Below are positions 1 to 7,672 of a DNA stretch of 33,146 nucleotides, piece by piece (the stretch's first letter is position 1; each line of letters opens with the position of its first letter). This DNA is from Phycisphaerales bacterium (lineage in GTDB: Bacteria > Planctomycetota > Phycisphaerae > WQYP01). A model generated the notes under the pieces. It saw only the letters and a program-made list of their open reading frames with translations. It was not told the DNA's origin and made no database searches. Where the stretch lies: assembly GCA_013044165.1 (NCBI GenBank), contig JABEVB010000006.1:1-33146 (forward strand), read 5' to 3'. Position numbers and translations under genes: made by a program.

Positions 1-366
1 CGCTCTTTCCACGGCGTTAACGCCGTGGCCACATTGAAGCGTACTCGCGCCGTCGCAGTTTACGCAGCTCAGGCTCTTTCCACGGCGTTAACGCCGTGGC
101 CACATTGAAGCGTCTTGAAAAGCAGCATCAGCGGGCCGCTCTCGAAACTTTCCACGGCGTTAACGCCGTGGCCACATTGAAGCAAATTACGGGTTGACGC
201 GCTGGCCAACGATTACGCCTCTTTCCACGGCGTTAACGCCGTGGCCACATTGAAGCACATTCATAAACTTTTTCTTGCTCTTACCATTAGGCTTTCCACG
301 GCGTTAACGCCCCGACCTCTTTGGAAGTGCGCTATTGTCGGGACAAGCCTTGGGCCACATTGAAGC
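1..366 (+). CRISPR. CRISPR array, leader-distal end, no cas genes in window
   Basis: Four identical 36-nt repeats lie at 5-40, 76-111, 148-183 and 221-256. A fifth, split copy occupies 292-366. Spacers are 41-75 (35 nt), 112-147 (36 nt), 184-220 (37 nt) and 257-291 (35 nt), all unrelated to each other; the last is notably AT-rich. Each repeat begins CTTTCC, contains the perfect 20-bp palindrome CCACGGCGTTAACGCCGTGG and ends CACATTGAAGC. An ATTGAAxC end resembles the 5' handle of crRNAs from several type I and III systems, which would make the plus strand the crRNA strand. The damaged copy at the right fits a leader-distal end, so leader and cas genes would be left of position 1. The subtype cannot be read from the repeat alone, because 36-nt repeats also occur in types II and V. 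Confidence 0.93.
292..366 (+). repeat. Terminal CRISPR repeat split by a 41-nt hairpin segment
   Basis: Positions 292-311 match the first 20 nt of the repeat exactly and 353-366 match its last 14 nt exactly. The two bases normally between them (GT) are replaced by 312-352. That segment, with its first flanking base, contains the 6-bp inverted repeat CCCGAC (311-316) / GTCGGG (337-342). No target-site duplication is visible. The simplest reading is a terminal repeat disrupted by a small palindromic element. The alternative is a two-part anti-repeat of a minus-strand tracrRNA-like transcript, which would pair with crRNA through both halves. Confidence 0.6.
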
Positions 367-375
367 GCCGGGAGC

Positions 376-393
376 GCGGACGTCCTCGTCCGC
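376..393. repeat. Perfect inverted repeat beside the array
   Basis: GCGGACG (376-382) and CGTCCGC (387-393) form a 7-bp stem with a 4-nt loop directly downstream of the array. No T-tract follows on either strand, so it is not a convincing intrinsic terminator. It resembles short dispersed palindromes found between genes in this kind of genome, but one copy cannot show dispersion. The rest of 394-650 holds no supported gene; see the separate note on the repeat-like tail near 463-475. Confidence 0.4.
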
Positions 394-650
394 ATTCTTT
401 ATATCGCTACATATTGATTTGTTAATGTGATGCAAGCCCCACGAAGTAATCATGGGGCTGCCGCCGCATTGAAACGTAAAAGCCACCGCCCGGCATTAAC
501 CGCGAAGTTCGTCGTTGAGCGATGTTCAATTTTGCTTCAGCTATCGGCCGCTTGCGGCATAACGCCACTCTAAGCCTTACGAACAGGGTGAGCGTGCAGG
601 CTGGCAGCCGGCGCCACAAGGAGTGCCCCTGTCACGGCCCCAAACAGGTA

Positions 651-688
651 CAAAAAGAGAGGCAGGGCAGCCTCCGCCGCCCTGCCTC
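651..688 (-). terminator. Intrinsic terminator of nrdJ
   Basis: GAGGCAGGGC (659-668) and GCCCTGCCTC (679-688) form a perfect 10-bp GC-rich stem around a 10-nt loop. Read on the minus strand the stem is followed at once by TCTTTTTG (658-651), a U-tract in RNA. It lies 58 nt past the nrdJ stop codon and points the right way, so it very likely ends the dcd-nrdJ transcript. Confidence 0.85.
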
Positions 689-745
689 CGGAGTCGCCAT
701 CCGTGGCTTTTGAGAATTGGCCGATTACGCGATCGGCACCTTGCG

Positions 746-3700
746 TTACGAACAGCCTTGTGATGTTCCGCAGTTGTTGCATTTGTAGCAACTGCCATTG
801 CGTACGGTAATGTTGCCGCACACGCTGCAGTTGGGTGCATCGCCCATCATGGTGGCGAGATGCTGCGAGAGCGCATCCACCTGGGTGGCTGTGCCCCCCT
901 GCATAAGCGCCATGCGGTCGCTGTGCGCTTTGGCTCCATTGCCGTGGCCATTACCGTTGCCGCTGCCGTTGCCATGGCCGTGACCATTGCCATTGCCATT
1001 GCCATTGCCATTGCCGGCAGGACTGGCGTAACCATTGGCCAGCGAGGGCGGGGTTACATCCATGAGTTTGGCGGAATGGGCGGCGGCGTCATCGGCGTGA
1101 TGCTCCACCACGGCCTCGTGGTGATTGCCGCGTTTGGGAGCGTTTTCCGCACGATAACCGGGCAGAAACTGCATGCCGAGCCAGCGCACCAGGTAATCCA
1201 TCACGCTCTTGGCGAAGGGTATATCGCCATTGCGGGTCATACCGGCGGGTTCAAAACGCATGTGTTCAAACTTGCGCACCATGGCCGAGAGCGGCACTCC
1301 ATATTGGAGATTAAGCGAGATGAGCGTGGCAATGGCATCCATGAGGCCACCGACGGTGCTGCCCTGTTTTGCCATGGTAATAAACACCTCACCGGGGCTG
1401 CCATCTTCAAACAGGCCGCAGGTGATGTAACCCTCGTGCCCGTTGATATCGAACTTATGTGTGATGCTCGGCCGCGTGTCGGGCAGGCGACGCCGCAGAG
1501 GCCGGTCTATGACGCGCTCCTCGATGCGTTCTACAATGGGGGCGGCGGCCACCGACTTGGCGGCCGCGGCTTTGGCAGTGGGCGAAGCATCGGCCTCAGC
1601 CTGCTGAGGCACTGCGGGCGACGGGTCGCCACAGGTGGTGCAGGCCAGAGCAGCCTCAATTTTAAGCGCGTCAATGTCCGAATCATCGGAGGCATCATCA
1701 TCGGACATGCTGTTGAGCGGCTGGCTGAGTTTGGAGCCATCACGGTACAGGGCCACGGCTTTGAGGCCGAGCTTCCAGCTTTCCCGATAGGCTTCTTCAA
1801 TGTCGGCGGTGTTGACTTCATTGGGCAGATTGATGGTTTTGCTGATGGCGCCGCTTATAAAAGGCTGGGCGGCAGCCATCATACGAATATGCCCAAGGTG
1901 GTGAATAAACCGCTTGCCCTTGCGGCCGCAGCGATTGGCACAATCAAACACGGCCAGGTGCTCGTCCTTAAGGTGCGGCGCACCCTCCACCGTCTGTGAG
2001 CCACAGATAACGTCATTGGCTTCGCGAATTTGCCGCCTGGTAAAGCCCATCGCCCGCAACAGGTTAAACGATGGTTCCTGCGATTGGGCGGTGGTAAAGC
2101 CAAGTCGGGTCATGGCAGCTTCGCCAAGCGTCCAAGGAGAAAAGGCGAAGGCCAGCTCGAAAACCGAGGGCAGGCAAGCCTCGATTTTTGCCAGTTCATC
2201 ATCCGTGAAGCCCTTCGCCTTCAGTGTCTCCTGGTTTATATGCGGCGAGCCTTTAAGAGAAAGTGTCCCAAGCACATACGTGAGAATGTCCTTAATTTGC
2301 GGCTCGGAGTAGCCCAGGTTTCGCAATGCCGGCTCAACCGACTGATTGGCAATCTTAAAGTAGCCGCCGCCGGCAAGTTTTTTGAACTTAACAAGCGCAA
2401 AGTCAGGCTCGACGCCGGTGGTGTCGCAATCCATCAGCAGGCCGATGGTGCCGGTGGGAGCAATAACCGTTGTCTGGGCATTGCGGTACCCGAACTTTTC
2501 ACCCAGCGCAACAGCGCGGTCCCATGCTTCGCGTGCCGCGGCAAGCAATTGGGGCGACGAAGTTGCCCCGGTAAACTGCGAGTCATCGAGAATGCCGGGC
2601 TTGATTTCGAGCGATTCGTATTGGCCGTCGTTGGCGGCAGCGCGGTGGTTGCGCATAACGCGAAGCATATCGGTGCGGTTGCGATGATAGCCCGGAAATG
2701 GCCCAAGTTCGCCGGCAAGCTCGGCCGAGGCGGCATAGCTTTCGGCGGTCATCAGGGCGGTAATGGCTCCGCAGATGGCGCGGCCTTCGGCGCTGTCGTA
2801 GGGGATGCCGGCAACCATAAGCATGGTGCCGATATTGGCGTAACCCAGCCCCAGCGTGCGATATTCGTAGCTGAGGCGGGCGATTTCGCGGCTTGGGTAG
2901 GCCGCCATCAACACCGAAATTTCCAACACCATGGTCCATAGCCGACAGGCATGCTGGAAGCCTTCAATGTCAAACTTGCTCGCTGCGGCATCAAAAAACT
3001 TCATCAGGTTGATGGAAGCCAGATTGCACGCGGTATTGTCAAGAAACATGTACTCGCTGCAGGGGTTGCTGGCATTGATGCGCCCGCTCTGCGGACAGGT
3101 GTGCCATTCGTTGATGGTGTCATCGTACTGTACACCGGGGTCGGCGCAGCGCCATGCCGCAAAGGCGATTTGCTGCCACAGGTCGCGCGCCTTGATGGTT
3201 TTGTGCACTTTTTGATCGGTACGGCGAATAAGGTCCCAACTGGCGTCCTTCTCGACCGCGGCAACAAATTTGTTGGGCACGCGCACGGAGTTGTTGGAGT
3301 TTTGGCCTGATACGGTCGCGTAGGCTTCGCCGTTAAAATCATAGTCGAGCTTGAGCTTAAGTTTGGTTGCCAGTTCCTGGTGCTCACGGGGCAGATGTTT
3401 AAGGCCTTCCACCAGGGCGGCTACCTTAAGTTCTTCGCGCACCTTCCAGTTTACAAACTCGCTGATGTCGGGGTGGTCGAGATCAAGACACACCATTTTA
3501 GCGGCGCGGCGGGTAGTGCCGCCCGATTTAATCGCGCCGGCGGCGCGGTCGCCGATTTTTAGAAAACTCATGAGGCCTGATGATTTTCCACCACCGGAGA
3601 GCGATTCATTCTCACCCCGCAGGTGCGAAAAGTTTGTGCCCGTGCCCGATCCGTACTTAAACAGCCGGGCTTCGCGCACCCACAGGTCCATAATGCCGCC

Positions 3701-4285
3701 ATCGTTGACCAGGTCATCATTCACGCTTTGAATAAAGCACGCGTGCGGCTGCGGATGGGTGTAGGCGTCGTTAGATTGTTCAAGCTGCAGCGTTTTAGGG
3801 TTAACAAACCAGTGCCCCTGCGACGGGCCGGTCATGGCATATGCGAAGTTAAGCCCGGTGTTGAACCACTGCGGCGAATTAGGAGCCGCCATCTGGTGCA
3901 GCATCATGCAGGCAAGTTCATCGTAAACCGCATCGGCATCCTGCGAGGAGCTGAAGTAGCCGTAGTCGCGGCCCCACTGGGTCCAGCATCCGGCAAGACG
4001 ATGCACCACCTGGCGGACCGATTTTTCGGGGCCGGTTTTAGGCTTGCCGTTGGCATCGAGCACCGGCTTACCCTGGGCATCAACCTCGGGCACGCCAGCC
4101 TTACGAAAATACTTGCTTACCATAATGTCGGTGGCAAGCTGCGACCAATCGGCCGGTATTTCGGCATCCTTCATTTCAAAGACAACCGTGCCATCCACAT
4201 TGCTGATGCGGCTCGTGCGGCGCGCAAAGGCCACCTTTGAGTAAACATCTTCCCCGGCTTTGGTAAACTTACGAACTACTTTCAT
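746..4285 (-). CDS. nrdJ: Adenosylcobalamin-dependent (class II) ribonucleotide reductase
   Basis: 1179 aa. Reduces ribonucleotides to deoxyribonucleotides in the cytoplasm using a cobalamin-generated thiyl radical, without a separate radical subunit. The class II signature is clear: a finger-loop region with NPCSEYMFLDNTACNLASINL-like sequence (catalytic Cys area), and a GTGTNFS/NNSVRVPN core. Near the C-terminus a Gly-Asn/Gly-His linker leads to a zinc-ribbon tail with CSVC, CYKC and NNCG, of the kind that carries redox-active cysteines for re-reduction. The start at 4285 is chosen because the minus strand has AGGAG seven bases upstream; the frame stays open nine codons further with no ribosome-binding site. 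It lies downstream of dcd on the same strand, 181 nt away, and ends in a strong terminator. No ATP-cone is evident at the N-terminus. Confidence 0.96.
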   Translation of the reverse strand: MKVVRKFTKAGEDVYSKVAFARRTSRISNVDGTVVFEMKDAEIPADWSQLATDIMVSKYFRKAGVPEVDAQGKPVLDANGKPKTGPEKSVRQVVHRLAGCWTQWGRDYGYFSSSQDADAVYDELACMMLHQMAAPNSPQWFNTGLNFAYAMTGPSQGHWFVNPKTLQLEQSNDAYTHPQPHACFIQSVNDDLVNDGGIMDLWVREARLFKYGSGTGTNFSHLRGENESLSGGGKSSGLMSFLKIGDRAAGAIKSGGTTRRAAKMVCLDLDHPDISEFVNWKVREELKVAALVEGLKHLPREHQELATKLKLKLDYDFNGEAYATVSGQNSNNSVRVPNKFVAAVEKDASWDLIRRTDQKVHKTIKARDLWQQIAFAAWRCADPGVQYDDTINEWHTCPQSGRINASNPCSEYMFLDNTACNLASINLMKFFDAAASKFDIEGFQHACRLWTMVLEISVLMAAYPSREIARLSYEYRTLGLGYANIGTMLMVAGIPYDSAEGRAICGAITALMTAESYAASAELAGELGPFPGYHRNRTDMLRVMRNHRAAANDGQYESLEIKPGILDDSQFTGATSSPQLLAAAREAWDRAVALGEKFGYRNAQTTVIAPTGTIGLLMDCDTTGVEPDFALVKFKKLAGGGYFKIANQSVEPALRNLGYSEPQIKDILTYVLGTLSLKGSPHINQETLKAKGFTDDELAKIEACLPSVFELAFAFSPWTLGEAAMTRLGFTTAQSQEPSFNLLRAMGFTRRQIREANDVICGSQTVEGAPHLKDEHLAVFDCANRCGRKGKRFIHHLGHIRMMAAAQPFISGAISKTINLPNEVNTADIEEAYRESWKLGLKAVALYRDGSKLSQPLNSMSDDDASDDSDIDALKIEAALACTTCGDPSPAVPQQAEADASPTAKAAAAKSVAAAPIVERIEERVIDRPLRRRLPDTRPSITHKFDINGHEGYITCGLFEDGSPGEVFITMAKQGSTVGGLMDAIATLISLNLQYGVPLSAMVRKFEHMRFEPAGMTRNGDIPFAKSVMDYLVRWLGMQFLPGYRAENAPKRGNHHEAVVEHHADDAAAHSAKLMDVTPPSLANGYASPAGNGNGNGNGNGHGHGNGSGNGNGHGNGAKAHSDRMALMQGGTATQVDALSQHLATMMGDAPNCSVCGNITVRNGSCYKCNNCGTSQGCS
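984..1013. repeat. Hexanucleotide tandem repeat inside nrdJ
   Basis: Five perfect copies of CCATTG (plus-strand reading) stand in tandem, within a longer imperfect run of related hexamers from about 936. On the coding strand they encode alternating Gly-Asn and Gly-His residues of the linker between the reductase body and the C-terminal zinc ribbon. The unit is a multiple of three, so copy-number change would lengthen or shorten the linker without a frameshift. Confidence 0.8.
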
Positions 4286-4466
4286 GGCATTACTCCTGAT
4301 GCATCCATGCATGAACCGGCTCAGCGGCAGACCCTTCCGCTGTACCCCAACTAAATAAACCGGCCCAACCCGAATATCACAGCGCCGGCAAACACCGCCG
4401 ACGGCTTACATCCCGCAAAACTCAACTTCGTCCTCGACCAAGAACCGCGCTTTGTTGTGCCGCACG

Positions 4467-5021
4467 TTAGTCAACGCGCGGCAATGTAAGGCCCGGCTGA
4501 TCCTGATATTTGCCGCTCTTGTCGGCATAACTGGTGCGGCATACCTGTTCGCCGCGCAGAAAAATGATCTGGGCAATACCCTCGTTGGCGTATATTTTTG
4601 CCGGCAAGGGGGTTGTGTTTGAAATTTCGATGGTAACGCGTCCCTTCCACTCCGGCTCAAGCGGCGTGACATTGACGATAATGCCGCAGCGGGCATAGGT
4701 ACTTTTACCGACACAAATAGCGAGCATGTCGCGTGGGATTTCGAAATATTCGACGGTTTCGCACAAAGCAAAGCTGTTGGGCGGAATCAGTACATAGCCG
4801 GTTTTGGACGCATCCACATCCACAAAGCTGCGCGGCGAAAAACTTTTGGGGTCCACTACTTCAGAGTTTACGTTGGTAAAAATTTTAAACTGCACGCCTA
4901 CGCGCACGTCGTAGCCATAGCTCGACACGCCGTAACTGATGCGTCCGGCCCGCTTCACTGCTCGTTCAAACGGGTCAATGCGTACCAGTTCTTCTATTTG
5001 CGAATCCGCGAGAATGCCCAT
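4467..5021 (-). CDS. dcd: dCTP deaminase
   Basis: 184 aa, close to the usual 180-195 aa. Deaminates dCTP to dUTP, the first step to dTMP in many bacteria. The trimeric dUTPase-like fold is recognisable: the start [12 protein letters not shown], the substrate loop [10 protein letters not shown], and the catalytic-Glu region with [14 protein letters not shown] followed by [12 protein letters not shown]. The ATG at 5021 is preceded by an AGG 4-6 nt upstream (GGCAGGTAAC). It is the first gene of a minus-strand pair with nrdJ, so both enzymes act on the deoxynucleotide pool. Whether it also hydrolyses dUTP, as some bifunctional members do, cannot be decided here. Confidence 0.95.
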   Translation of the reverse strand: MGILADSQIEELVRIDPFERAVKRAGRISYGVSSYGYDVRVGVQFKIFTNVNSEVVDPKSFSPRSFVDVDASKTGYVLIPPNSFALCETVEYFEIPRDMLAICVGKSTYARCGIIVNVTPLEPEWKGRVTIEISNTTPLPAKIYANEGIAQIIFLRGEQVCRTSYADKSGKYQDQPGLTLPRVD

Positions 5022-5048
5022 GTTACCTGCCTGCTTGTTAGGTATCTG

Positions 5049-5249
5049 TTAGTATACGCTGCCGCTTACGACAGCACAAGCGTGGCCTACCATGGCCGAT
5101 AAACTTACTCGCATCCTGCGACCGCCAACCTGCTTGCCTCGCTCACACACCGAGCCACCGAACGACCAGGGGGTTGCTATTGGCGTACCCTGTCGCCCGG
5201 CTTTTTCACTCAGGTACGGGTTAAAACCCGCCAAAGCGGCCAGAGCCAT
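5049..5249 (-). CDS. Doubtful 66-codon leader ORF upstream of dcd
   Basis: An ATG-initiated 66-codon frame lies between the putative dcd promoter (5302-5329) and the dcd start, ending 27 nt before it. I recognise no domain, and the start has no Shine-Dalgarno sequence (it follows ACTTTA). It could be a leader peptide, a gene fragment or chance. I report it because the predicted 5' leader of dcd is unusually long, about 270 nt, and this frame spans most of it. Confidence 0.18.
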   Translation of the reverse strand: MALAALAGFNPYLSEKAGRQGTPIATPWSFGGSVCERGKQVGGRRMRVSLSAMVGHACAVVSGSVY

Positions 5250-5301
5250 TAAAGTATGACCAAAATCGCGATAAGAACGCGATAAGTGCCAAACTTTAGG
5301 T

Positions 5302-5329
5302 ACTGTAACGCTATATATTGTGGTGTCAA
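5302..5329 (-). promoter_or_regulatory. Sigma-70-type promoter for dcd-nrdJ
   Basis: On the minus strand a perfect -35 TTGACA (5329-5324) is followed after 16 nt by TACAGT (5307-5302), which matches four of six bases of TATAAT. Transcription would start near 5295 and run toward dcd, leaving a leader of about 270 nt. The 16-nt spacer coincides exactly with the stronger NrdR-like box, an arrangement suited to repression. Confidence 0.6.
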
Positions 5330-5354
5330 CTGCATATTTTACTAAATATTGATT
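5308..5354. promoter_or_regulatory. Tandem NrdR-like boxes
   Basis: Box 1 (5308-5323) matches the published NrdR consensus acaCwATATaTwGtgt at 14 of 16 positions. Box 2 (5339-5354) matches at 11 of 16, including the core C-w-A...ATAT-G. They start exactly 31 bp apart, about three helical turns, which is the usual geometry of NrdR box pairs. NrdR is the repressor of ribonucleotide reductase genes, and the nearest reductase gene is nrdJ, downstream of dcd. Box 1 fills the promoter spacer and box 2 lies upstream of the -35. nrdR itself is not in the window. Confidence 0.65.
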
Positions 5355-5360
5355 AACAGG

Positions 5361-5369
5361 TTATCCACA
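5361..5369 (+). promoter_or_regulatory. DnaA box
   Basis: TTATCCACA is a perfect match to the consensus DnaA box, in AT-rich DNA 32 bp upstream of the dcd -35. DnaA regulates nrdAB in E. coli through boxes upstream of the promoter, so a role in coupling dNTP supply to replication is plausible. A single box is not enough to propose a replication origin. Confidence 0.45.
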
Positions 5370-5395
5370 ATCGTAAGTTATTGAAATACAACAAC

Positions 5396-5431
5396 TTGTG
5401 CCACAAAAAAATCTAAACACAACCTGTTGTG
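5396..5431. promoter_or_regulatory. Pair of operator-like palindromes upstream of mutY
   Basis: TTGTG-C-CACAA (5396-5406) and CACAAC-CT-GTTGTG (5418-5431) are two palindromes sharing the half-site TTGTG/CACAA, with centres about 24 bp apart. They lie just upstream of mutY, in the same intergenic region as the NrdR-like boxes. A dimeric regulator could bind them, but no candidate is encoded nearby. Confidence 0.3.
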
Positions 5432-5473
5432 GCTGGCGTTTCATTTGTACGCCCGTGTATATGTTAAGGGTTT

Positions 5474-6655
5474 GTGAGCGCCGGGTTAACAGATCGCCAA
5501 GCCGCCTTGGCTTTCGCCCCGGCCATTTCTACAATGACCGCCATGAAAGCACCGCACGCGATGCAACCAAAACATGTAAAAATGTTGAAACGATCATTTA
5601 CGGCGTTGCTGCTGCCCTGGTTCGACACAAACAAACGCCCCATGCCCTGGCGAAACACGCGCGACGCCTACGCCATCTGGGTGTCCGAAGTCATGCTGCA
5701 GCAAACGCAGGTGGCGACGGTTATTCCATATTTTGAAAGGTTTTTGCGGCGTTTTCCGTCGGTCGCCGACCTTGCCGCAGCGCCGCTTCATGATGTGCTG
5801 GTCCTGTGGGCCGGACTGGGCTATTATCGGCGGGCCAAACATCTTCATAAGTGCGCATGTACAGTTGTTAATTTGTATGGCGGCGTATTTCCGACCGATG
5901 CGGCATCGCTCCAGGAGCTGCCCGGCATCGGACGATACACCGCGGCCGCTATTGCCAGCATCGCCGCCGACCAAAGCGTTGCCGTGCTTGATGGCAACGT
6001 CAAACGCGTACTGGCGCGGCTGTTGGCCCTGCGTGTGGATGTCTCCAGGCCGGCCGCCACAGCCAGGCTCTGGGACATTGCCGAAAGCCTTGTGCCGCTG
6101 GCTCGCCCCGGCGATTACAACCAGGCCATGATGGAACTCGGCGCAACGGTCTGTTTGCCGCAAAGCCCACGCTGCGACGCATGCCCGGCGCAAAGTTTAT
6201 GCCGCGCGGCAGCTTGCGGCCGCCAACATGACATCCCACGCAAACGCCCTGCCCGCGTAACGCCCACAATGCACTGCGCAGCGGCGGCCATTCGCCACGG
6301 CAATCGCTGGCTACTGGTACAGCGACCGAATGAAGGGCTTTGGAACGGCCTTTGGGAGCTGCCCACCATCTGGAGCAGGCCTCCACGCGATACCGCAGCC
6401 GCACAACGAGCATTTTGCAAACTGCTTGCCGGCAAGGTCGAAAAGATAAGGCCCATTGTCACGCTGCAGCATCAACTGACCCATCGGCGTATAGACTGCA
6501 CGCTCTTTGCCGGCGAGATGAAAGCATCACAGGCCAAGGCCATGGTGCAGGCCAGCCGAGGGCGATGGGTAAGCCGCGCCGACGAGTTGCCCACCAGTCG
6601 CCTGACGGCCAAACTCATCGCGGCGGCAAGTGCTGCGCTGCGGGGTGTTAAATAA
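5474..6655 (+). CDS. mutY: A/G-specific adenine glycosylase
   Basis: 393 aa from this GTG; E. coli MutY has 350. Removes adenine mispaired with 8-oxoguanine in base-excision repair. Visible in order: catalytic Glu72 in SEVMLQQTQ, the helix-hairpin-helix LPGIGRYTA (149-157), catalytic Asp173 in LDGNVKRV, the four iron-sulfur cysteines C227-x6-C234-x2-C237-x5-C243, and a C-terminal NUDIX-like 8-oxoG recognition domain (NEGLWNGLWELP, then QHQLTHRRID). The start is uncertain. GTG at 5474 has AAGGG only 3 nt away; ATG codons at 5534, 5543 and 5561 lack a Shine-Dalgarno sequence, but the last gives an N-terminus aligning best with E. coli MutY. It is transcribed away from dcd and converges on the next gene. 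Confidence 0.95.
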   Translation: MSAGLTDRQAALAFAPAISTMTAMKAPHAMQPKHVKMLKRSFTALLLPWFDTNKRPMPWRNTRDAYAIWVSEVMLQQTQVATVIPYFERFLRRFPSVADLAAAPLHDVLVLWAGLGYYRRAKHLHKCACTVVNLYGGVFPTDAASLQELPGIGRYTAAAIASIAADQSVAVLDGNVKRVLARLLALRVDVSRPAATARLWDIAESLVPLARPGDYNQAMMELGATVCLPQSPRCDACPAQSLCRAAACGRQHDIPRKRPARVTPTMHCAAAAIRHGNRWLLVQRPNEGLWNGLWELPTIWSRPPRDTAAAQRAFCKLLAGKVEKIRPIVTLQHQLTHRRIDCTLFAGEMKASQAKAMVQASRGRWVSRADELPTSRLTAKLIAAASAALRGVK

Positions 6656-6768
6656 TCACTCATCGCCGGCACGCCTGACGGCTGCGGGCATGACGACGGC
6701 CATGCGAACGCAGTATCCAAACTTGCGGCTGCGTACCGCCGCGCCGCAGATGCTGCGACCGCCAGAGG

Positions 6769-7548
6769 CTATATGCTTATCGCCAGGCCATCGTAGGCTA
6801 TGCGTACATGCGGCGGCAGCAGAGCCTCGGCCTGCTCGTGAAGCACATCGTGCGCCAGGTGCGTAAAGTACGCCTGCTGCGGAGCAAGCTCTGCGATGCG
6901 TTCCAAGGCCTGATCAAAAGAAAAATGCGTAGGGTGCGGTCGCGGGCGGAGCGCATCTATCACCAGCACGCGTACGCCCCGAAGAATGTCCATGGACGCG
7001 GGCGGTATTTCAGCGCAATCCGTGCAGTATGCGAAATCTCCTATGCGAAAGCCCAGCACATGAGCCTTGCCATGCACCAGCGGCAGCGGCTGCCACTGCC
7101 TGCTAAAGAGATTGAACGGCCCGGTAATTTCATGCGGCACCAGCTCGGGCCGATACAATTGCGGGTCCGCCCTGGCGGCAAAAGCGTACGCAAATATGCG
7201 CTGCAAACTGGCCAGTGTGTCGGCCGAGCCGTAAACAGGCAGCGGCGCCTGCAAGATGGTGTTGAACCGCCGCACGTCATCAAGTCCAAAGATGTGGTCG
7301 GCATGCGCATGGGTAAACACCACCGCATCCACGCGGTCAACGCAATTGGCCACAGCCTGCAAACGCAGCTCAGGAGCGGCATCAATAAGAATAGTCTTGC
7401 CTTTGTAGCTGACCGTGATGCTGGTGCGTGAGCGATGGTCGCGCCGGTCACTGCTGGAACACACCTGACAGTGACAACCAATCATGGGCACGCCGGCCGA
7501 AGTTCCTGTGCCAAGAAACTGAATAGCTAATGTTTTTGTCGCATCCAT
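6769..7548 (-). CDS. MBL-fold metallo-hydrolase, PhnP-like
   Basis: 259 aa, a full-length single-domain metallo-beta-lactamase fold. The metal signature THAHADHIFGLDD is intact, followed by further ligands in the VHGKAHVLGFRIG and YCTDCAEIP regions and a C-terminal FTHLAHD. Near the N-terminus are GTGTSAGVPMIGCHCQVC and a run of basic residues with RTS. This Cys-rich insert is typical of the PhnP group, which includes phosphoribosyl cyclic phosphodiesterase. No phosphonate genes are nearby, so the substrate is open and I give no symbol. The ATG at 7548 has an AGG about 9 nt upstream. It converges with mutY; the 113 nt between them shows no clear terminator. Confidence 0.85.
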   Translation of the reverse strand: MDATKTLAIQFLGTGTSAGVPMIGCHCQVCSSSDRRDHRSRTSITVSYKGKTILIDAAPELRLQAVANCVDRVDAVVFTHAHADHIFGLDDVRRFNTILQAPLPVYGSADTLASLQRIFAYAFAARADPQLYRPELVPHEITGPFNLFSRQWQPLPLVHGKAHVLGFRIGDFAYCTDCAEIPPASMDILRGVRVLVIDALRPRPHPTHFSFDQALERIAELAPQQAYFTHLAHDVLHEQAEALLPPHVRIAYDGLAISI

Positions 7549-7672
7549 GAAAACTAGCCTACGGGTGTTAAAACGTTAAAGCAAGTGCGCCCACCTACCG
7601 ATAAACATTGGACGATTGGTGAACCGTGGGCCCCGCCGCAGCCGCACTGCCCGCATAAATCTAAGGATATCC

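Noticed and set aside
860-1999. Long plus-strand open frame of 379 codons
   Set aside because: It is antisense to nrdJ, is made of low-complexity Ala/Gly-rich sequence with no family resemblance, and nrdJ itself is unmistakable on the other strand.
4286-4466. Cobalamin riboswitch before nrdJ
   Set aside because: A B12 riboswitch would make sense here, but the 181-nt gap lacks a recognisable B12 box (GCCACTG) and the needed arms.
5281-5440. Replication origin
   Set aside because: The DNA is AT-rich and has a perfect DnaA box, but only one box, no cluster, and no dnaA, dnaN or parAB neighbours. A promoter with NrdR-like boxes explains it better.
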